Notes: generated by a model from the sequence alone, not told the origin. A stretch of 64,000 nt of DNA from Kytococcus aerolatus (GCF_900187395.1 NZ_FYEZ01000003.1:62001-126000), one strand, 5' to 3'; shown: positions 23,098 to 32,052, numbered from the stretch's first letter. Numbers and translations: made by a program.

Positions 23098-24318
23098 ATG
23101 GAAGAGGACCGCATCGCACTGCTCCTGGACTACGAGAACCTCGCCCTCGGAGCCCGGGACCACCTCGGAGGCATGAGCTTCGAGCTCAAGCCCATCGCCG
23201 ACGCGCTCGCCGAGCGCGGCCGGGTGGTGGTGCGCAAGGCCTACGCCGACTGGTCGTACTTCGACGAGGACCGGCGGATGCTGACCCGCAGCCACGTCGA
23301 GCTCATCGAGATGCCGCAGCGCATGGGGGCCTCCCGCAAGAACGCCGCCGACATCAAAATGGTGGTCGACGCCATCGAGATGGCGTTCGAGCGCGAATAC
23401 ATCACCACCTTCGCGATCTGCACCGGCGACTCGGACTTCACCCCGCTGGTCCACAAGCTGCGCGAGCTCAACAAGAACGTCATCGGCGTGGGGATCCGCA
23501 ACTCCACCTCCGCGATGCTGCCGCCGGCCTGCGACGAGTTCCTCTTCTACGAGTCCCTCGACGGGGTGGACCCGCACGCCACGCAGCCCGGCACCACGCC
23601 GAAGAAGGCCGGCCGGGGCACGGTCGGTGCGGTCCAGGGCGGTCCAGACCCGAAGGAGGCGAAGGACGCGAAGCCGACCAAGAACGCCACCAAGGGCTCC
23701 GCGGCCGCCGACCAGACCCCCTCCGAGGCCCCCGAGAGCAGCACCAAGAAGTCGGACAAGGGCCGTGGCAAGGGCCAGGGCACCTCGCAGCCGCGCACCA
23801 CCCCCGACGGCGAGGAGCTGGCCACCGCCAACCAGAGCACCGGGGAGCTGACCACCCTGGTGGCGCAGACCGTGGCCGGGCTGCAGCGCACGACCAACGG
23901 CCCGGTGACCGCCTCCGCCCTGAAGCGCACCCTGCTGCGCAAGGATGCCACCTTCTCCGAGACGGACTTCGGCTTCCGCGCCTTCGGCGAGCTCCTCAAG
24001 CACCTGGACGATCGCGGGGTCATCACCCTCTCCGAGGGACCCTCCTCCGGGGACCCGGTGGTCGAGCTGCCGGGCGAGGCCGACCGGGAGGTCGTCTTCG
24101 AGCTGCTCCGCTCCGTCCTGGACTCCGACGACCCGGAGGGCGACGGCGTCCCCCTCTCCGGCCTCAAGGACCGCCTGCGCCACGAGGACCCGGACTTCTC
24201 CGAGAAGAAGCTCGGCTACTCGAGCTTCCTGCAGTTCTGCCGCGCGGCCGACACCGAGGACGTCGCCGAGCTGTGGTGGGACGAGGACGCGGACGGGTAC
24301 CTGGTCGCCGCCCTCTGA
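23098..24318 (+). CDS. NYN-domain (LabA/DUF88) putative RNase with C-terminal LOTUS/OST-HTH repeats
   Basis: A 406-residue protein. Residues 5-165 form the PIN-like NYN domain with the acidic set D11 (LLLDYENLA), D85 (AADIKMVVD) and D111/D113 (TGDSDFTPLV), which would bind Mg2+ for RNA cleavage. Residues 166-240 are a Lys/Gly/Ser-rich linker. The last part holds two winged-helix OST-HTH/LOTUS-like units: TASALKRTLLRKDATFSETDFGF with AFGELLKHL, and VPLSGLKDRLRHEDPDFSEKKLGY with SSFLQFCR. NYN-LOTUS fusions are linked to RNA metabolism. A TAGGCT box 7 bases before the ATG suggests a leaderless mRNA. Confidence 0.88.
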   Translation: MEEDRIALLLDYENLALGARDHLGGMSFELKPIADALAERGRVVVRKAYADWSYFDEDRRMLTRSHVELIEMPQRMGASRKNAADIKMVVDAIEMAFEREYITTFAICTGDSDFTPLVHKLRELNKNVIGVGIRNSTSAMLPPACDEFLFYESLDGVDPHATQPGTTPKKAGRGTVGAVQGGPDPKEAKDAKPTKNATKGSAAADQTPSEAPESSTKKSDKGRGKGQGTSQPRTTPDGEELATANQSTGELTTLVAQTVAGLQRTTNGPVTASALKRTLLRKDATFSETDFGFRAFGELLKHLDDRGVITLSEGPSSGDPVVELPGEADREVVFELLRSVLDSDDPEGDGVPLSGLKDRLRHEDPDFSEKKLGYSSFLQFCRAADTEDVAELWWDEDADGYLVAAL

Positions 24319-24339
24319 CCCGCCGACCCCGTCGGCAGG

Positions 24340-25254
24340 TCAGACCTGGCTGACGCCCTGCTTCCAGTAGCCCATGAAGGCGATCTGTCGCCTGTCCCAC
24401 CCGCGCTCCCCCACGAGGTGGCGTCGCAGGGCCTTGACGGCGCCGGACTCCGCGGCCATCCAGGCGTAGGCGAGGTCGTCGTCCTCGACCGAGGCGACCT
24501 CCCACGGCACGGCCTCCGGGTCGTCGACGACGTCCGGGGCCCCTCCTCCGGTGGGGTCCTCCACGGGACGCCCACCGGGGTGGACGGCCAGGCTGCCGGC
24601 CACCGCCTCGAGCAGCCGCTCGCCGTGCGCGCTGCCCACGCCCCGGGGCAGCCAGACCAGGTCCACGCCCGGCGGGTGGGCGACCTCACGCACGTCCTCC
24701 TCGACGGGCACCTCGAGGAAGGCCTGCCCGGTGGCGTGCGGCGGGAGGGCCGAGAGGATGTTGACCAGGGCGGGCACAGCGGTCTCGTCCCCGGCCAGCA
24801 GGAAGCGTCGGGCCGAGCCGGGGGTCCACTCCACGCCCGCGAGCTCGTGGCCGGGCACGGTGGCGTCCGGCCCCACCACCATCACCGGCTCCCCCGCCGC
24901 GACCGACAGCGCCCACCGGGAGCCGGGGCCCGTGTCGCCGTGCACGACCAGGTCCACGGCGAGCCGCCCCGCCGCGCGGTCCACCCCGGCGGGCGTGTAG
25001 GTCCGGAAGACGTTGCGCTCCTCCACGGGGAGCCGACGCCACTCCAGGTACCACTCGTCACCCTCCGGGAGTCCGCCGAAGGGGTCCTCGGGCGTTCCCT
25101 GCCGGGGCAGGACCAGCTTGATGCGCTGATCGAGGCAGGTATCCCCGAAGGAGCGCAGGTCCTCGCCGCCCAGGTGCACGCGGACGAAGGAGGGGCTGAG
25201 GCGTTCGACCTGCTCGACGGTGGCCAGGAAGGACCGGTGGAGGGAGGCGCTCAT
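24340..25254 (-). CDS. Siderophore-interacting protein (ferric-siderophore reductase, SIP family)
   Basis: A 304-residue flavoprotein of the SIP/ViuB family that releases iron from ferric siderophores with NAD(P)H. The N-terminal FAD-binding part has RVHLGGEDLRSFGD, then FRTYTP and VDLVVHGDTGPGSRWA. The NADP-binding half includes FLLAGDETAVPALVNILSALP and ends ESGAVKALRRHL, then WDRRQIAFMGYWKQG, all typical. The gene has a TAGGGT -10-like box 7 bases before the ATG, and a DtxR-type box lies just upstream, so it is expected to be iron-repressed. Confidence 0.92.
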   Translation of the reverse strand: MSASLHRSFLATVEQVERLSPSFVRVHLGGEDLRSFGDTCLDQRIKLVLPRQGTPEDPFGGLPEGDEWYLEWRRLPVEERNVFRTYTPAGVDRAAGRLAVDLVVHGDTGPGSRWALSVAAGEPVMVVGPDATVPGHELAGVEWTPGSARRFLLAGDETAVPALVNILSALPPHATGQAFLEVPVEEDVREVAHPPGVDLVWLPRGVGSAHGERLLEAVAGSLAVHPGGRPVEDPTGGGAPDVVDDPEAVPWEVASVEDDDLAYAWMAAESGAVKALRRHLVGERGWDRRQIAFMGYWKQGVSQV

Positions 25255-25273
25255 GGGCAGGACCCTACGGCAG

Positions 25274-25292
25274 TGAGGTGAGCCTCACCAAC
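25274..25292. promoter_or_regulatory. DtxR/IdeR iron box
   Basis: TGAGGTGAGCCTCACCAAC matches 14 of 19 positions of the iron-box consensus TTAGGTTAGSCTAACCTAA, including the GGT/ACC core. It covers the -35 side of the siderophore-interacting-protein promoter (-10 at 25262-25267), which fits iron-dependent repression. It also lies 45 bases before the divergent phosphatase gene. Confidence 0.75.
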
Positions 25293-25336
25293 CTCGTGGG
25301 GGGGAGGAGGGGTCGGGAATCCCGGCGTGCGAGAGT

Positions 25337-26188
25337 GTGCCCGTGCTGACCGACGCCCAGCTCTCCGCCGTCGCCGACCTGGTGACGGAGGTGGCCTCCA
25401 CCGAGATCATGAGCCGCTTCCGCCGCCTGGAGGCCGGGGACGTCCGTGCCAAGACCTCGGCGAGCGACCTGGTCACCGTGGCCGACACCCGGGCCGAGGC
25501 CGCCCTGGCCCGGGGGCTCGCCGCGATCCTGCCCGGCTCGACCGTCGTGGGCGAGGAGGCCGTGGCCGCCGACCCGCGCATCCTCGACCGGCTCGCCGGG
25601 GAGGCCCCGGTGTGGGTCGTCGACCCGATCGACGGTACGAGCAACTTCGTGGACGGCCTGGCGCGCTTCGCCGTGCTCATCGCCCTCGTGGACGGTGGCC
25701 GGGTGGTCGCCTCCTGGACCCATGCCCCCGCGATGGGGCTGTGGGCCACCGCCCGGCGCGGCCACGGCGTGCTGCTCGACGGGCACTCCCCCGCCCCCGT
25801 CGACCTCGCCGCCCCGCCGGTCGAGGTGCCCGACCTGCGCACCTCCCACCTGCGCCGCTGGCCCGACGGGCACCACGACCTGCTGGCCCGGCTCACCAGC
25901 CACTTCCCCGCGATGGCGCACTTCTCCCCCAGCGGGCTGCTCTGGGTGGACCTGGTCCGGGGCAGCGCGGACGCGGCCGTGCTCCCCTGGGACAAGCCCT
26001 GGGACCACGCGGCCGGACTGCTCATGCTCGAGGAGATCGGGGGCGTGACCAGCGACCGCCACGGCCGTCCGTTCAGCCTGACCGGCGACCACGAGCTGCC
26101 GATCGTCGCCGCCCGCGACCCGCGCGTGGCCACCCGGATCCTGGAGGTCGCCCACCCCCGGAGGGCTGAGAGAATCCCCCGGTGCTGA
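25337..26188 (+). CDS. Inositol-monophosphatase family phosphatase
   Basis: A 283-residue Mg2+-dependent sugar phosphatase. The metal-binding motifs are VVGEEAV (E73/E74), VVDPIDGTSNFVDG (D96, D99) and WDKPWDHAAGLLMLEEIGG. Members act on inositol phosphate, histidinol phosphate or similar compounds; the exact substrate cannot be told. The start is a GTG at 25337 or at 25343. The stop overlaps the start of the next MFS gene by 7 bases. Confidence 0.9.
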   Translation: MPVLTDAQLSAVADLVTEVASTEIMSRFRRLEAGDVRAKTSASDLVTVADTRAEAALARGLAAILPGSTVVGEEAVAADPRILDRLAGEAPVWVVDPIDGTSNFVDGLARFAVLIALVDGGRVVASWTHAPAMGLWATARRGHGVLLDGHSPAPVDLAAPPVEVPDLRTSHLRRWPDGHHDLLARLTSHFPAMAHFSPSGLLWVDLVRGSADAAVLPWDKPWDHAAGLLMLEEIGGVTSDRHGRPFSLTGDHELPIVAARDPRVATRILEVAHPRRAERIPRC

Positions 26189-27348
26189 GCCGAACCCTCC
26201 AGTCCGCGCCGCAGGTGGCGACCATCTTCGTGGTGAACGGCTTCCTCATCGGGCTGTGGGGCGGGCTGCTGGCCAGCGTCCGGGATCGGGCCGGGCTCGC
26301 GGCCGGGGACATCTCGGTCCTCCTCGTGGTCACCGGTTGCTGCGCGGCGGTCTCCATGCAGGTCGCCGGCCGCCTGGCCGACCGGATCGGGGCACGTCGA
26401 CCCACCCTGCTGGGTGCCTGCGGGATGATGCTCGCCCTCACCGTGCTGGCCGGGGCCACCAGCTGGCCGCTCGTGCTCCTGGCCGCTGCTCTGGTGGGGC
26501 TGGGCAACGGGGCCATGGACGTCTCCATGAACTCCCTGGCGGTGGACGCCGAGCGGGCCAGCAGCCGCCGCATCATGAGCACCCTCCACGCCTTCTTCTC
26601 GGTGGGCTCCCTGCTGGGTGCCTCCGCGGTGCTGGTGGCCCAGGCCCTCACCGCCGGGGTGAGCGGCACCGTGGTGGTGGCCACCCTCGGCGGGGTGCTG
26701 GTCACCGGGGCGGTGGTGGCCGCCGTGGCGCCGAGCACCCCGGAGAGCGCCCCCGCCCCCGAGCACCACCGCACCGGCACCCGTGCCCCGCTGCCGCCGA
26801 TCACCTGGCTGCTGGCGGTCATGGCGATCCTCTTCGGCCTCACCGAGGGCACCGGGTGGGACTGGTCGAGCATCCACGTCACGGACGTCACCGGGGTCTC
26901 CCCCGGCGTGGGCGCCACGGGGCTGGCCCTCTTCTCCGCGGCGATGATCGCCGTCCGCCTCGCGGGCGACGCCATCGTCGAGGTCGTGGGTGCCCGCTGG
27001 GCCCTCGCCGGCGGGGGCTGGCTGGCCGCGGTCGGCTACCTCGTGGGGGCGACGCAGTCGGGCTTCGTCCCGGTGCTGGCCGGCTGGCTCCTCGTCGGGG
27101 CCGGCGTGGCCGTGCTGGCCCCGCTGATCTACGGGATGGCCGGCCACCTCGGTGGCGGCCGCATGCTCGCGGTGGTGGCCGGGGCCGGGTACGTGACCGT
27201 CCTGGCCGGACCGGCGCTCATCGGGTGGGCCGGACACCACTGGGGCATGGCCACGGCGATGTTCGTGCCGCTGTGCACCGCCCTGCTCGTGGGGGCCCTG
27301 GCGCTCACCCTCCCCCGGGAGGCGGCCGAGGCGGCGATCCGCTCCTGA
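26182..27348 (+). CDS. MFS transporter (YbjJ/fucose-permease-like)
   Basis: A 388-residue twelve-helix transporter. The start FVVNGFLIGLWGGLLASVRD and the motif A loop GRLADRIGARRPTLLG are characteristic, as is the stretch GNGAMDVSMNSLAVDAER, which is typical of the YbjJ/FucP-like branch of MFS. The segment EGTGWDWSSIHVTD marks the second half. The GTG start overlaps the phosphatase stop, so both form an operon. A perfect terminator hairpin follows. Confidence 0.88.
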   Translation: MLSRTLQSAPQVATIFVVNGFLIGLWGGLLASVRDRAGLAAGDISVLLVVTGCCAAVSMQVAGRLADRIGARRPTLLGACGMMLALTVLAGATSWPLVLLAAALVGLGNGAMDVSMNSLAVDAERASSRRIMSTLHAFFSVGSLLGASAVLVAQALTAGVSGTVVVATLGGVLVTGAVVAAVAPSTPESAPAPEHHRTGTRAPLPPITWLLAVMAILFGLTEGTGWDWSSIHVTDVTGVSPGVGATGLALFSAAMIAVRLAGDAIVEVVGARWALAGGGWLAAVGYLVGATQSGFVPVLAGWLLVGAGVAVLAPLIYGMAGHLGGGRMLAVVAGAGYVTVLAGPALIGWAGHHWGMATAMFVPLCTALLVGALALTLPREAAEAAIRS

Positions 27349-27353
27349 CGTGC

Positions 27354-27385
27354 GTGACCGCCGGGGCAGCTGCCCCGGCGGTCAC
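27354..27385 (+). terminator. Perfect 32-base terminator palindrome
   Basis: GTGACCGCCGGGGCA at 27354-27368 is exactly inverted at 27371-27385, with a 2-base turn, 5 bases after the MFS stop. A CCCTTTTGC tract follows about 8 bases later. This is a strong intrinsic terminator. Confidence 0.88.
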
Positions 27386-27525
27386 GGCTCACACCCTTTT
27401 GCTCCAGGTCGGCCGGCGGGGAATCACCGGTCGACCTGATCCCATGAGCCGGTCCGCCCCTCCCGGGACGGGCCGACGACCCCTGAGGAGGCCGTGCACC
27501 CGACTGTGGCAGGGCAGTCTGGACG

Positions 27526-27543
27526 CAGACTCCACCGAGTCTG
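27526..27543. terminator. Weak hairpin after the MFS gene on the minus strand
   Basis: CAGACTC-CACC-GAGTCTG forms a perfect 7-base stem just after the minus-strand MFS stop (27548). The remaining part of the 27386-27525 intergenic stretch shows no gene and no tRNA-like fold. Confidence 0.4.
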
Positions 27544-27547
27544 GGAC

Positions 27548-28774
27548 TCAACTGTGAACGGAGTCCCCCACCACGGCCCGGGCGGTCTCGCGGCGGCCCG
27601 CCCAGACGAGGACCGCGACGGCCATGACGGCCCCCGTCATCGCGAAGGCCGCACCGTAGCCGAAGCGCTCGGCCACCATGCCCACGACGACGGGGCCGAG
27701 GATCGCCCCGACGTCCTGCGACATCTGGAACCCGGCCAGGACCGTGCCGGCGGTGCGCTCGTTGCCCACCACGTCGGCCACCGCGGCCTGCTGGGCGGGG
27801 TTGAGCATGCCGGCGCCGACGCCGGCCACGGCCATGACGAACAGGTAGAGCCAGATGTCGGTGACGAACCCGGAGAAGGCCGTGAACACCCCGCAGACCA
27901 CCAGGCCGCTGAGGATCAGCGGACGCCGACCGATCCGGTCGCTCAGGCTCCCGGCGTGGTTGAGCACGAGCACGTTGCCGACCGCGAAGGCCGCCAGGGC
28001 GAAGCCGGCCAGCTGCGGCCCGGCCCGGAGGACCTCCGAGACGAAGAGCGGCACCAGGGCGATGCGGACGCCGAAGTTCGCCCATCCGTTGGCGAAGCCG
28101 GAGGTGAGGCAGGCCCGGTAGACCGGGTCGACCAGGGCCTCCCGCACGGTCATGCGCGGAGCCACCGGTGCGTCGACCGGGGCCCGGATGGCCCCGGGAC
28201 GGATCCCGACCGCCACCACGACGAAGGCCACGAGCAGGGAGCCACCGTAGATGAGGAAGGGTGCCCGGAGGCCGAGGGGAGCGAGCAGGCCGCCGAGGAC
28301 AGGCCCGAACACGTTGCCCAGCAGGAAGGACGAGCCGTAGGCGGCCGAGACCCGACCGCGCTGGGTGGGCGGTGCCAGGCGCACCAGGAGGGCGATGGCG
28401 GCCACGGTGAACATCGTGGAGCCGATGCCTCCCAGGGAGCGGAAGACGAGGAGCAGCCAGTAGTTGGGCGCGAAGGCGGCCGCACCGGTGGACAGGGCCA
28501 CGATGAGCAGCCCCGCCAGGTAGACCGGCCGCTCCCCGAAGGCTTCCGACAGCCGGCCGCCGACCGGCGCGAAGACCAGCCGGAAGGCGGCGAAGGCCGA
28601 GATGATCGCCGCTGCGGCCGTGGCCCCGACCCCGAAGCTGCGGGCGAACTGCGGGATGGCCGGGGCGACGATCCCGAAGCCGACGGCGACGACGAAGCCG
28701 GCGCCGATGAGCATCCAGATCTCTCGCGAGAAACCGGGAGTGGGCGCGGGGTCGGCCACGGCGTGAGGGGTCAT
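27548..28774 (-). CDS. MFS transporter
   Basis: A 408-residue drug-exporter-type MFS protein with twelve hydrophobic segments. The motif A loop is PVGGRLSEAFGERPVYLAG, and RLAPPTQRGRVSAAYGSSFLLGNVFGP is the motif C region with the Gly/Pro pattern of exporters. The second half starts near MTVREALVDPVYRACL and repeats motif A as GSLSDRIGRRPLILSG. The ATG has a TATCCT box 7 bases upstream (28782-28787). It is monocistronic, between two hairpins. Confidence 0.9.
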   Translation of the reverse strand: MTPHAVADPAPTPGFSREIWMLIGAGFVVAVGFGIVAPAIPQFARSFGVGATAAAAIISAFAAFRLVFAPVGGRLSEAFGERPVYLAGLLIVALSTGAAAFAPNYWLLLVFRSLGGIGSTMFTVAAIALLVRLAPPTQRGRVSAAYGSSFLLGNVFGPVLGGLLAPLGLRAPFLIYGGSLLVAFVVVAVGIRPGAIRAPVDAPVAPRMTVREALVDPVYRACLTSGFANGWANFGVRIALVPLFVSEVLRAGPQLAGFALAAFAVGNVLVLNHAGSLSDRIGRRPLILSGLVVCGVFTAFSGFVTDIWLYLFVMAVAGVGAGMLNPAQQAAVADVVGNERTAGTVLAGFQMSQDVGAILGPVVVGMVAERFGYGAAFAMTGAVMAVAVLVWAGRRETARAVVGDSVHS

Positions 28775-28789
28775 CGCGTGCAGGATAGG

Positions 28790-28825
28790 CCGCCACCCCT
28801 GCCCCCGGAAGGGCAGGGGTGGCGG
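28790..28825 (-). terminator. Terminator of the tetR-mmpL operon
   Basis: CCGCCACCCCTGCCC at 28790-28804 is perfectly inverted at 28811-28825, with a 6-base CCGGAA loop. It lies 25 bases after the MMPL stop in the direction of its transcription and ends before the promoter of the next gene. Confidence 0.85.
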
Positions 28826-28850
28826 CGGTGGAGGGGTTCGGTGCCGGCCG

Positions 28851-31800
28851 TCAGGCGACCTCGCCGTGGCCCTCCGGGTCCACCCCGTGAGCCCGCTGGA
28901 GACGGGCGCCCTCGACGTCGAGGTCCGGCAGGATCCGGTCCAGCCAGCGGGGGATCCACCAGGCCCTCTCCCCCAGCAGGTGGAGGACGGCCGGCGTGAG
29001 CGTCATCCGGACGACGAACGCGTCGACGAGCACCCCCAGCGCCAGGGCCAGACCGACCGGCCGGATCATCGTCAGCTCGGCGTGCACGAAGCCCGCGAAC
29101 ACCGACACCATGATCAGCGCGGCAGCCGTCACCACCGCGGCACCGGCCCGGAAGCCCTCGTGCACCGCACGGCGCGCCGAGGAACCGTGCGCCCAGGCCT
29201 CGCGCATGCCGCTCACGAGGAACATCTGGTAGTCCATCGCCAGGCCGAAGAGCACACCGATGACGAGCGTCGGCAGGAAGCTGAGGATCGCACCCGGCTC
29301 GTTGACCGCGAAGAGGCTGCCCAGCCACCCCCACTGGTAGACCGCGACGACCGCACCGAAGGCGGCGCCGACGCTCAGGAGGAAGCCGACGGTGGCGACG
29401 AGCGGCACCGGGATGCTGCGGAACACCAGCACCAGGAGCACGAGCGAGAGGCCGACCACGACCCCCAGGTACAGCGGCAGGGAGCTGCCGAGCGCCTCGG
29501 AGATGTCGATGTTCGCCACCGTGTGGCCGGTGTAGCCGACCTCCACGTCGTGCTCGGACTCGAGGGCCGGGGCCACGTCGTCCCGGAGGCGGTGCACCAG
29601 GTCGATGGTCTCCTCGTCCCCCGGGGCGGTGGAGGGGGTGAGCTGGAAGGCCAGCATCGACCGGTCCTCGCTCGTGCCGATGGGGACGACGTACTCCACC
29701 TGCTCGTCGGCCCGGAACTCCTGGCCGACGGCGATCTGCAGGTCCGTCGCCTCGGCCTCGGTCATGCCCGCAGGCGCCTCGACCATCGCCACGAGCGGAC
29801 CGTTGGCACCGGCTCCGAACTCGGAGCGGATCGTGTCGTAGGTCTGGTAGCCCTGCGAGTCGGCCGGGGCCGTCGCACCGTCGGGCATGCCCAGGCGCAG
29901 GTCCGTGATCGGCCAGGCCATCGTGCCCAGACCGAGCACCACGAGCAGCACCGTCAACCACGGCAGGCGGGTGACCAGGCGGGTCCACCAGCTGGCGTCC
30001 GCCGGGTGGTGCTCCCGGGCAGCCTCCGCCTCCCAGTCGAAGCGGGTGGCACCGGCGTGGCGGCGCGGGGCCAGGGCGGCCGCGCGCTGGGCCCGCTGGC
30101 CGCGGCTCAGGACCCGCTCGCCGAGCAGCGACATGAGCGCCGGCGCGAGGGTCCACGCCACGAGCACGGCGACGAGCACGGTGGCGGCGGCCACCAGGCC
30201 CATCACGCCCAGGAACGGGATGCCGGTGAGGGTCAGGGCGGCCAGGGCGATGATCACGGTGACCCCGGCGACGCCGACGGCGTTGCCGGCCGTGCCGGTC
30301 GCCAGACCGATCGACTCGTGCTGGTCCATGCCCTGCACCATCTGCTGGCGGTGCCGGTGGACGATGAACAGGGTGTAGTCGATGCCGACCGCCAGGCCGA
30401 GCATGACGGCGAGCGCCGGGGTGATGTCCTGCATCGTCACGAAGTGCGTCATGGCGGCGGCCCCGGCGATGCCCACGGCCACGCCGACCACCGCGTTGAG
30501 CAGGGGCAGGCCGGCGGCGAGCACGCTGCGCAGCATCACGAGCAGGACGATCCCGGCGACGACCAGGCCGATGATCTCGCCCGGGCCCAAGATCGACGAG
30601 GTGTCCTGGCTCATCTCGTTCGAAAAGGTCACCTCGACCCCCTCGTCGGCCAGGCCGTCGGCCTTCTCCATGACGGCGGCGCGGGTCTCCATCGGGACGC
30701 TCTGGAGCTCGTCCTCGAAGCGGATGGACGTGTACGCCGTGTCGCCCTCCTCGCTGACCAGGCGCATCCCGTCGGTGAGGGCCAGGCGGGCCTCGGCCTC
30801 GTCGAGCTGGGCCGGCGCCGCGGCGAGCTTCTTCTCGTTCTCCGCCAGCTTCTTCTCGTTCTGGACGAGCTCCTTCTTGCCCTTCTCCAGCTCGGCGGAC
30901 CTCTGTGCCAGCTCCTTCTTGCCGGCCTCGAGCTCGGCGGACTTCTCCGCGAGCTCCTGCTTGCCCGCCTCGAGCTCGGCGGACCTCTGTGCCAGCTCCT
31001 TCTTGCCGGCCTCGAGCTCGGCGGACTTCTCGGCCAGCTGCTCCTTGCCCTTCTCCAGCTCGGCGGACTTCTCGGCCAGCTCCTTCTCCCCGGCCTCGAC
31101 CTCGGCCTCGGCCGACCGCAGCTGCTCCTCGGCGGCCTCGAGGCGGTCCTGCCCGGCGGCGAGCTGGGCACGGCCCTCCCGGACCTGCGGAGCGTCGGCC
31201 CCCAGGCGCTCCTCGAGGGCGTCGACCTGCGAGGTCTTCTCCGCCAGGGCGGCCTTCTGCGCGGCGAGCTCCTCCCGCCCCTGGGCGGCCTGCGCCTGCC
31301 CGGCCTCGAGCTCACGCTCCCCCGCGGCGAGCTGCTCCTCGCCCTCGGCGAGCCTCTTCTCACCGGCCTTCACCTGCTTCTCACCGTCGGCGAGCTTCTT
31401 CTCGCCGGCCGCGAGCTGCTCCTCACCCTCGGCCAGCTTCTTCTCGCCGGCCTTCACCTGCTTCTCACCGTCGGCGAGCTTCTTCTCACCGGCCGCGAGC
31501 TGCTCCTCGCCCTCGGCCAGCTTCTTCTCACCGGCCGCGAGCTGCTTCTTCCCCTCGGCCAGCTTCTCCTCACCGTCGGCGACCTCGGCCCGGCGCTCCG
31601 CGATCTGACGCGGGCCCGCGTCGAGCCGACGCTGGGCGGCGAAGGGGTCCTGGGAGTCCGTGACCCCCTCGGAGGCGGCGAAGTCCTCGATGGTGGAGGC
31701 GATCTCCTTCTTCTGCGCCGTGGTGAACGGCTTCCCGCTCTCGGTCCTGAAGACCACCACGCCGGAGCCCCCAGCGGCCTTGGGGATCTCCCCCTTGAGC

Positions 31801-31973
31801 TGGTCGGTGACCTGCTGGAACTCGGTGCCGGGCAGGGTGAACTCGCTGCTGAACGGCTTCGAGAACGCCGCCGCGGCGCCGCCCACCCCGGCCAGGACGA
31901 GGACCCAGGCCAGGATGACCGGCCAGACGTGCCGGGAGGCCCAGTGCCCCAGGGAGTACAACTTCTCTGCCAT
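28851..31973 (-). CDS. MMPL/RND family transporter with a long heptad-repeat domain
   Basis: A 1040-residue RND-superfamily MMPL protein. TM1 is at residues 15-36. Residues 133-386 replace the usual small extracytoplasmic domain 1 with about 36 heptads of the type GEKKLAE/GEEQLAA/GEKQVKA and AELEAGK, a predicted long coiled coil. Helices then follow (LGPGEIIGLVVAGIVLLVML; GLAVGIDYTLFIVHRHR with the GxxxDY motif), and the second half repeats them with LFGLAMDYQMFLVSGMREA. It probably exports lipids or hydrophobic compounds. The heptads are coded by 21-base and 84-base tandem repeats. The start ATG (31971-31973) fits an operon with tetR 79 bases upstream. Confidence 0.9.
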   Translation of the reverse strand: MAEKLYSLGHWASRHVWPVILAWVLVLAGVGGAAAAFSKPFSSEFTLPGTEFQQVTDQLKGEIPKAAGGSGVVVFRTESGKPFTTAQKKEIASTIEDFAASEGVTDSQDPFAAQRRLDAGPRQIAERRAEVADGEEKLAEGKKQLAAGEKKLAEGEEQLAAGEKKLADGEKQVKAGEKKLAEGEEQLAAGEKKLADGEKQVKAGEKRLAEGEEQLAAGERELEAGQAQAAQGREELAAQKAALAEKTSQVDALEERLGADAPQVREGRAQLAAGQDRLEAAEEQLRSAEAEVEAGEKELAEKSAELEKGKEQLAEKSAELEAGKKELAQRSAELEAGKQELAEKSAELEAGKKELAQRSAELEKGKKELVQNEKKLAENEKKLAAAPAQLDEAEARLALTDGMRLVSEEGDTAYTSIRFEDELQSVPMETRAAVMEKADGLADEGVEVTFSNEMSQDTSSILGPGEIIGLVVAGIVLLVMLRSVLAAGLPLLNAVVGVAVGIAGAAAMTHFVTMQDITPALAVMLGLAVGIDYTLFIVHRHRQQMVQGMDQHESIGLATGTAGNAVGVAGVTVIIALAALTLTGIPFLGVMGLVAAATVLVAVLVAWTLAPALMSLLGERVLSRGQRAQRAAALAPRRHAGATRFDWEAEAAREHHPADASWWTRLVTRLPWLTVLLVVLGLGTMAWPITDLRLGMPDGATAPADSQGYQTYDTIRSEFGAGANGPLVAMVEAPAGMTEAEATDLQIAVGQEFRADEQVEYVVPIGTSEDRSMLAFQLTPSTAPGDEETIDLVHRLRDDVAPALESEHDVEVGYTGHTVANIDISEALGSSLPLYLGVVVGLSLVLLVLVFRSIPVPLVATVGFLLSVGAAFGAVVAVYQWGWLGSLFAVNEPGAILSFLPTLVIGVLFGLAMDYQMFLVSGMREAWAHGSSARRAVHEGFRAGAAVVTAAALIMVSVFAGFVHAELTMIRPVGLALALGVLVDAFVVRMTLTPAVLHLLGERAWWIPRWLDRILPDLDVEGARLQRAHGVDPEGHGEVA
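30816..31577 (-). repeat. Tandem heptad-coding repeats inside the mmpL gene
   Basis: The segment codes residues 133-386. Its units are 21 bases, and longer units of 28 residues (84 bases) occur twice: residues 162-189 and 190-217 are identical but for one Lys/Arg change, and a second 28-residue unit repeats around 318-360. This makes the locus prone to length change by slippage or unequal recombination. Confidence 0.85.
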
Positions 31974-32052
31974 CAGTTCTCGTCCTCGATTCGGTGTGGT
32001 GCGTCGGTGCAGGTGGTGGTGCAGGTGGTGCGGACTGGCGGGTTCCCCGCGC

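Noticed and set aside
27386-27547. Possible tRNA or small RNA gene between two MFS genes
   Set aside because: Only short hairpins were found; no cloverleaf with T-loop and acceptor pairing could be drawn.
30382-31663. Plus-strand frames of 250-1110 codons opposite the mmpL gene with Ser/Phe/Pro or Leu/Leu-rich repeats
   Set aside because: They are antisense shadows of the heptad repeats; the minus-strand MMPL protein has clear RND motifs.
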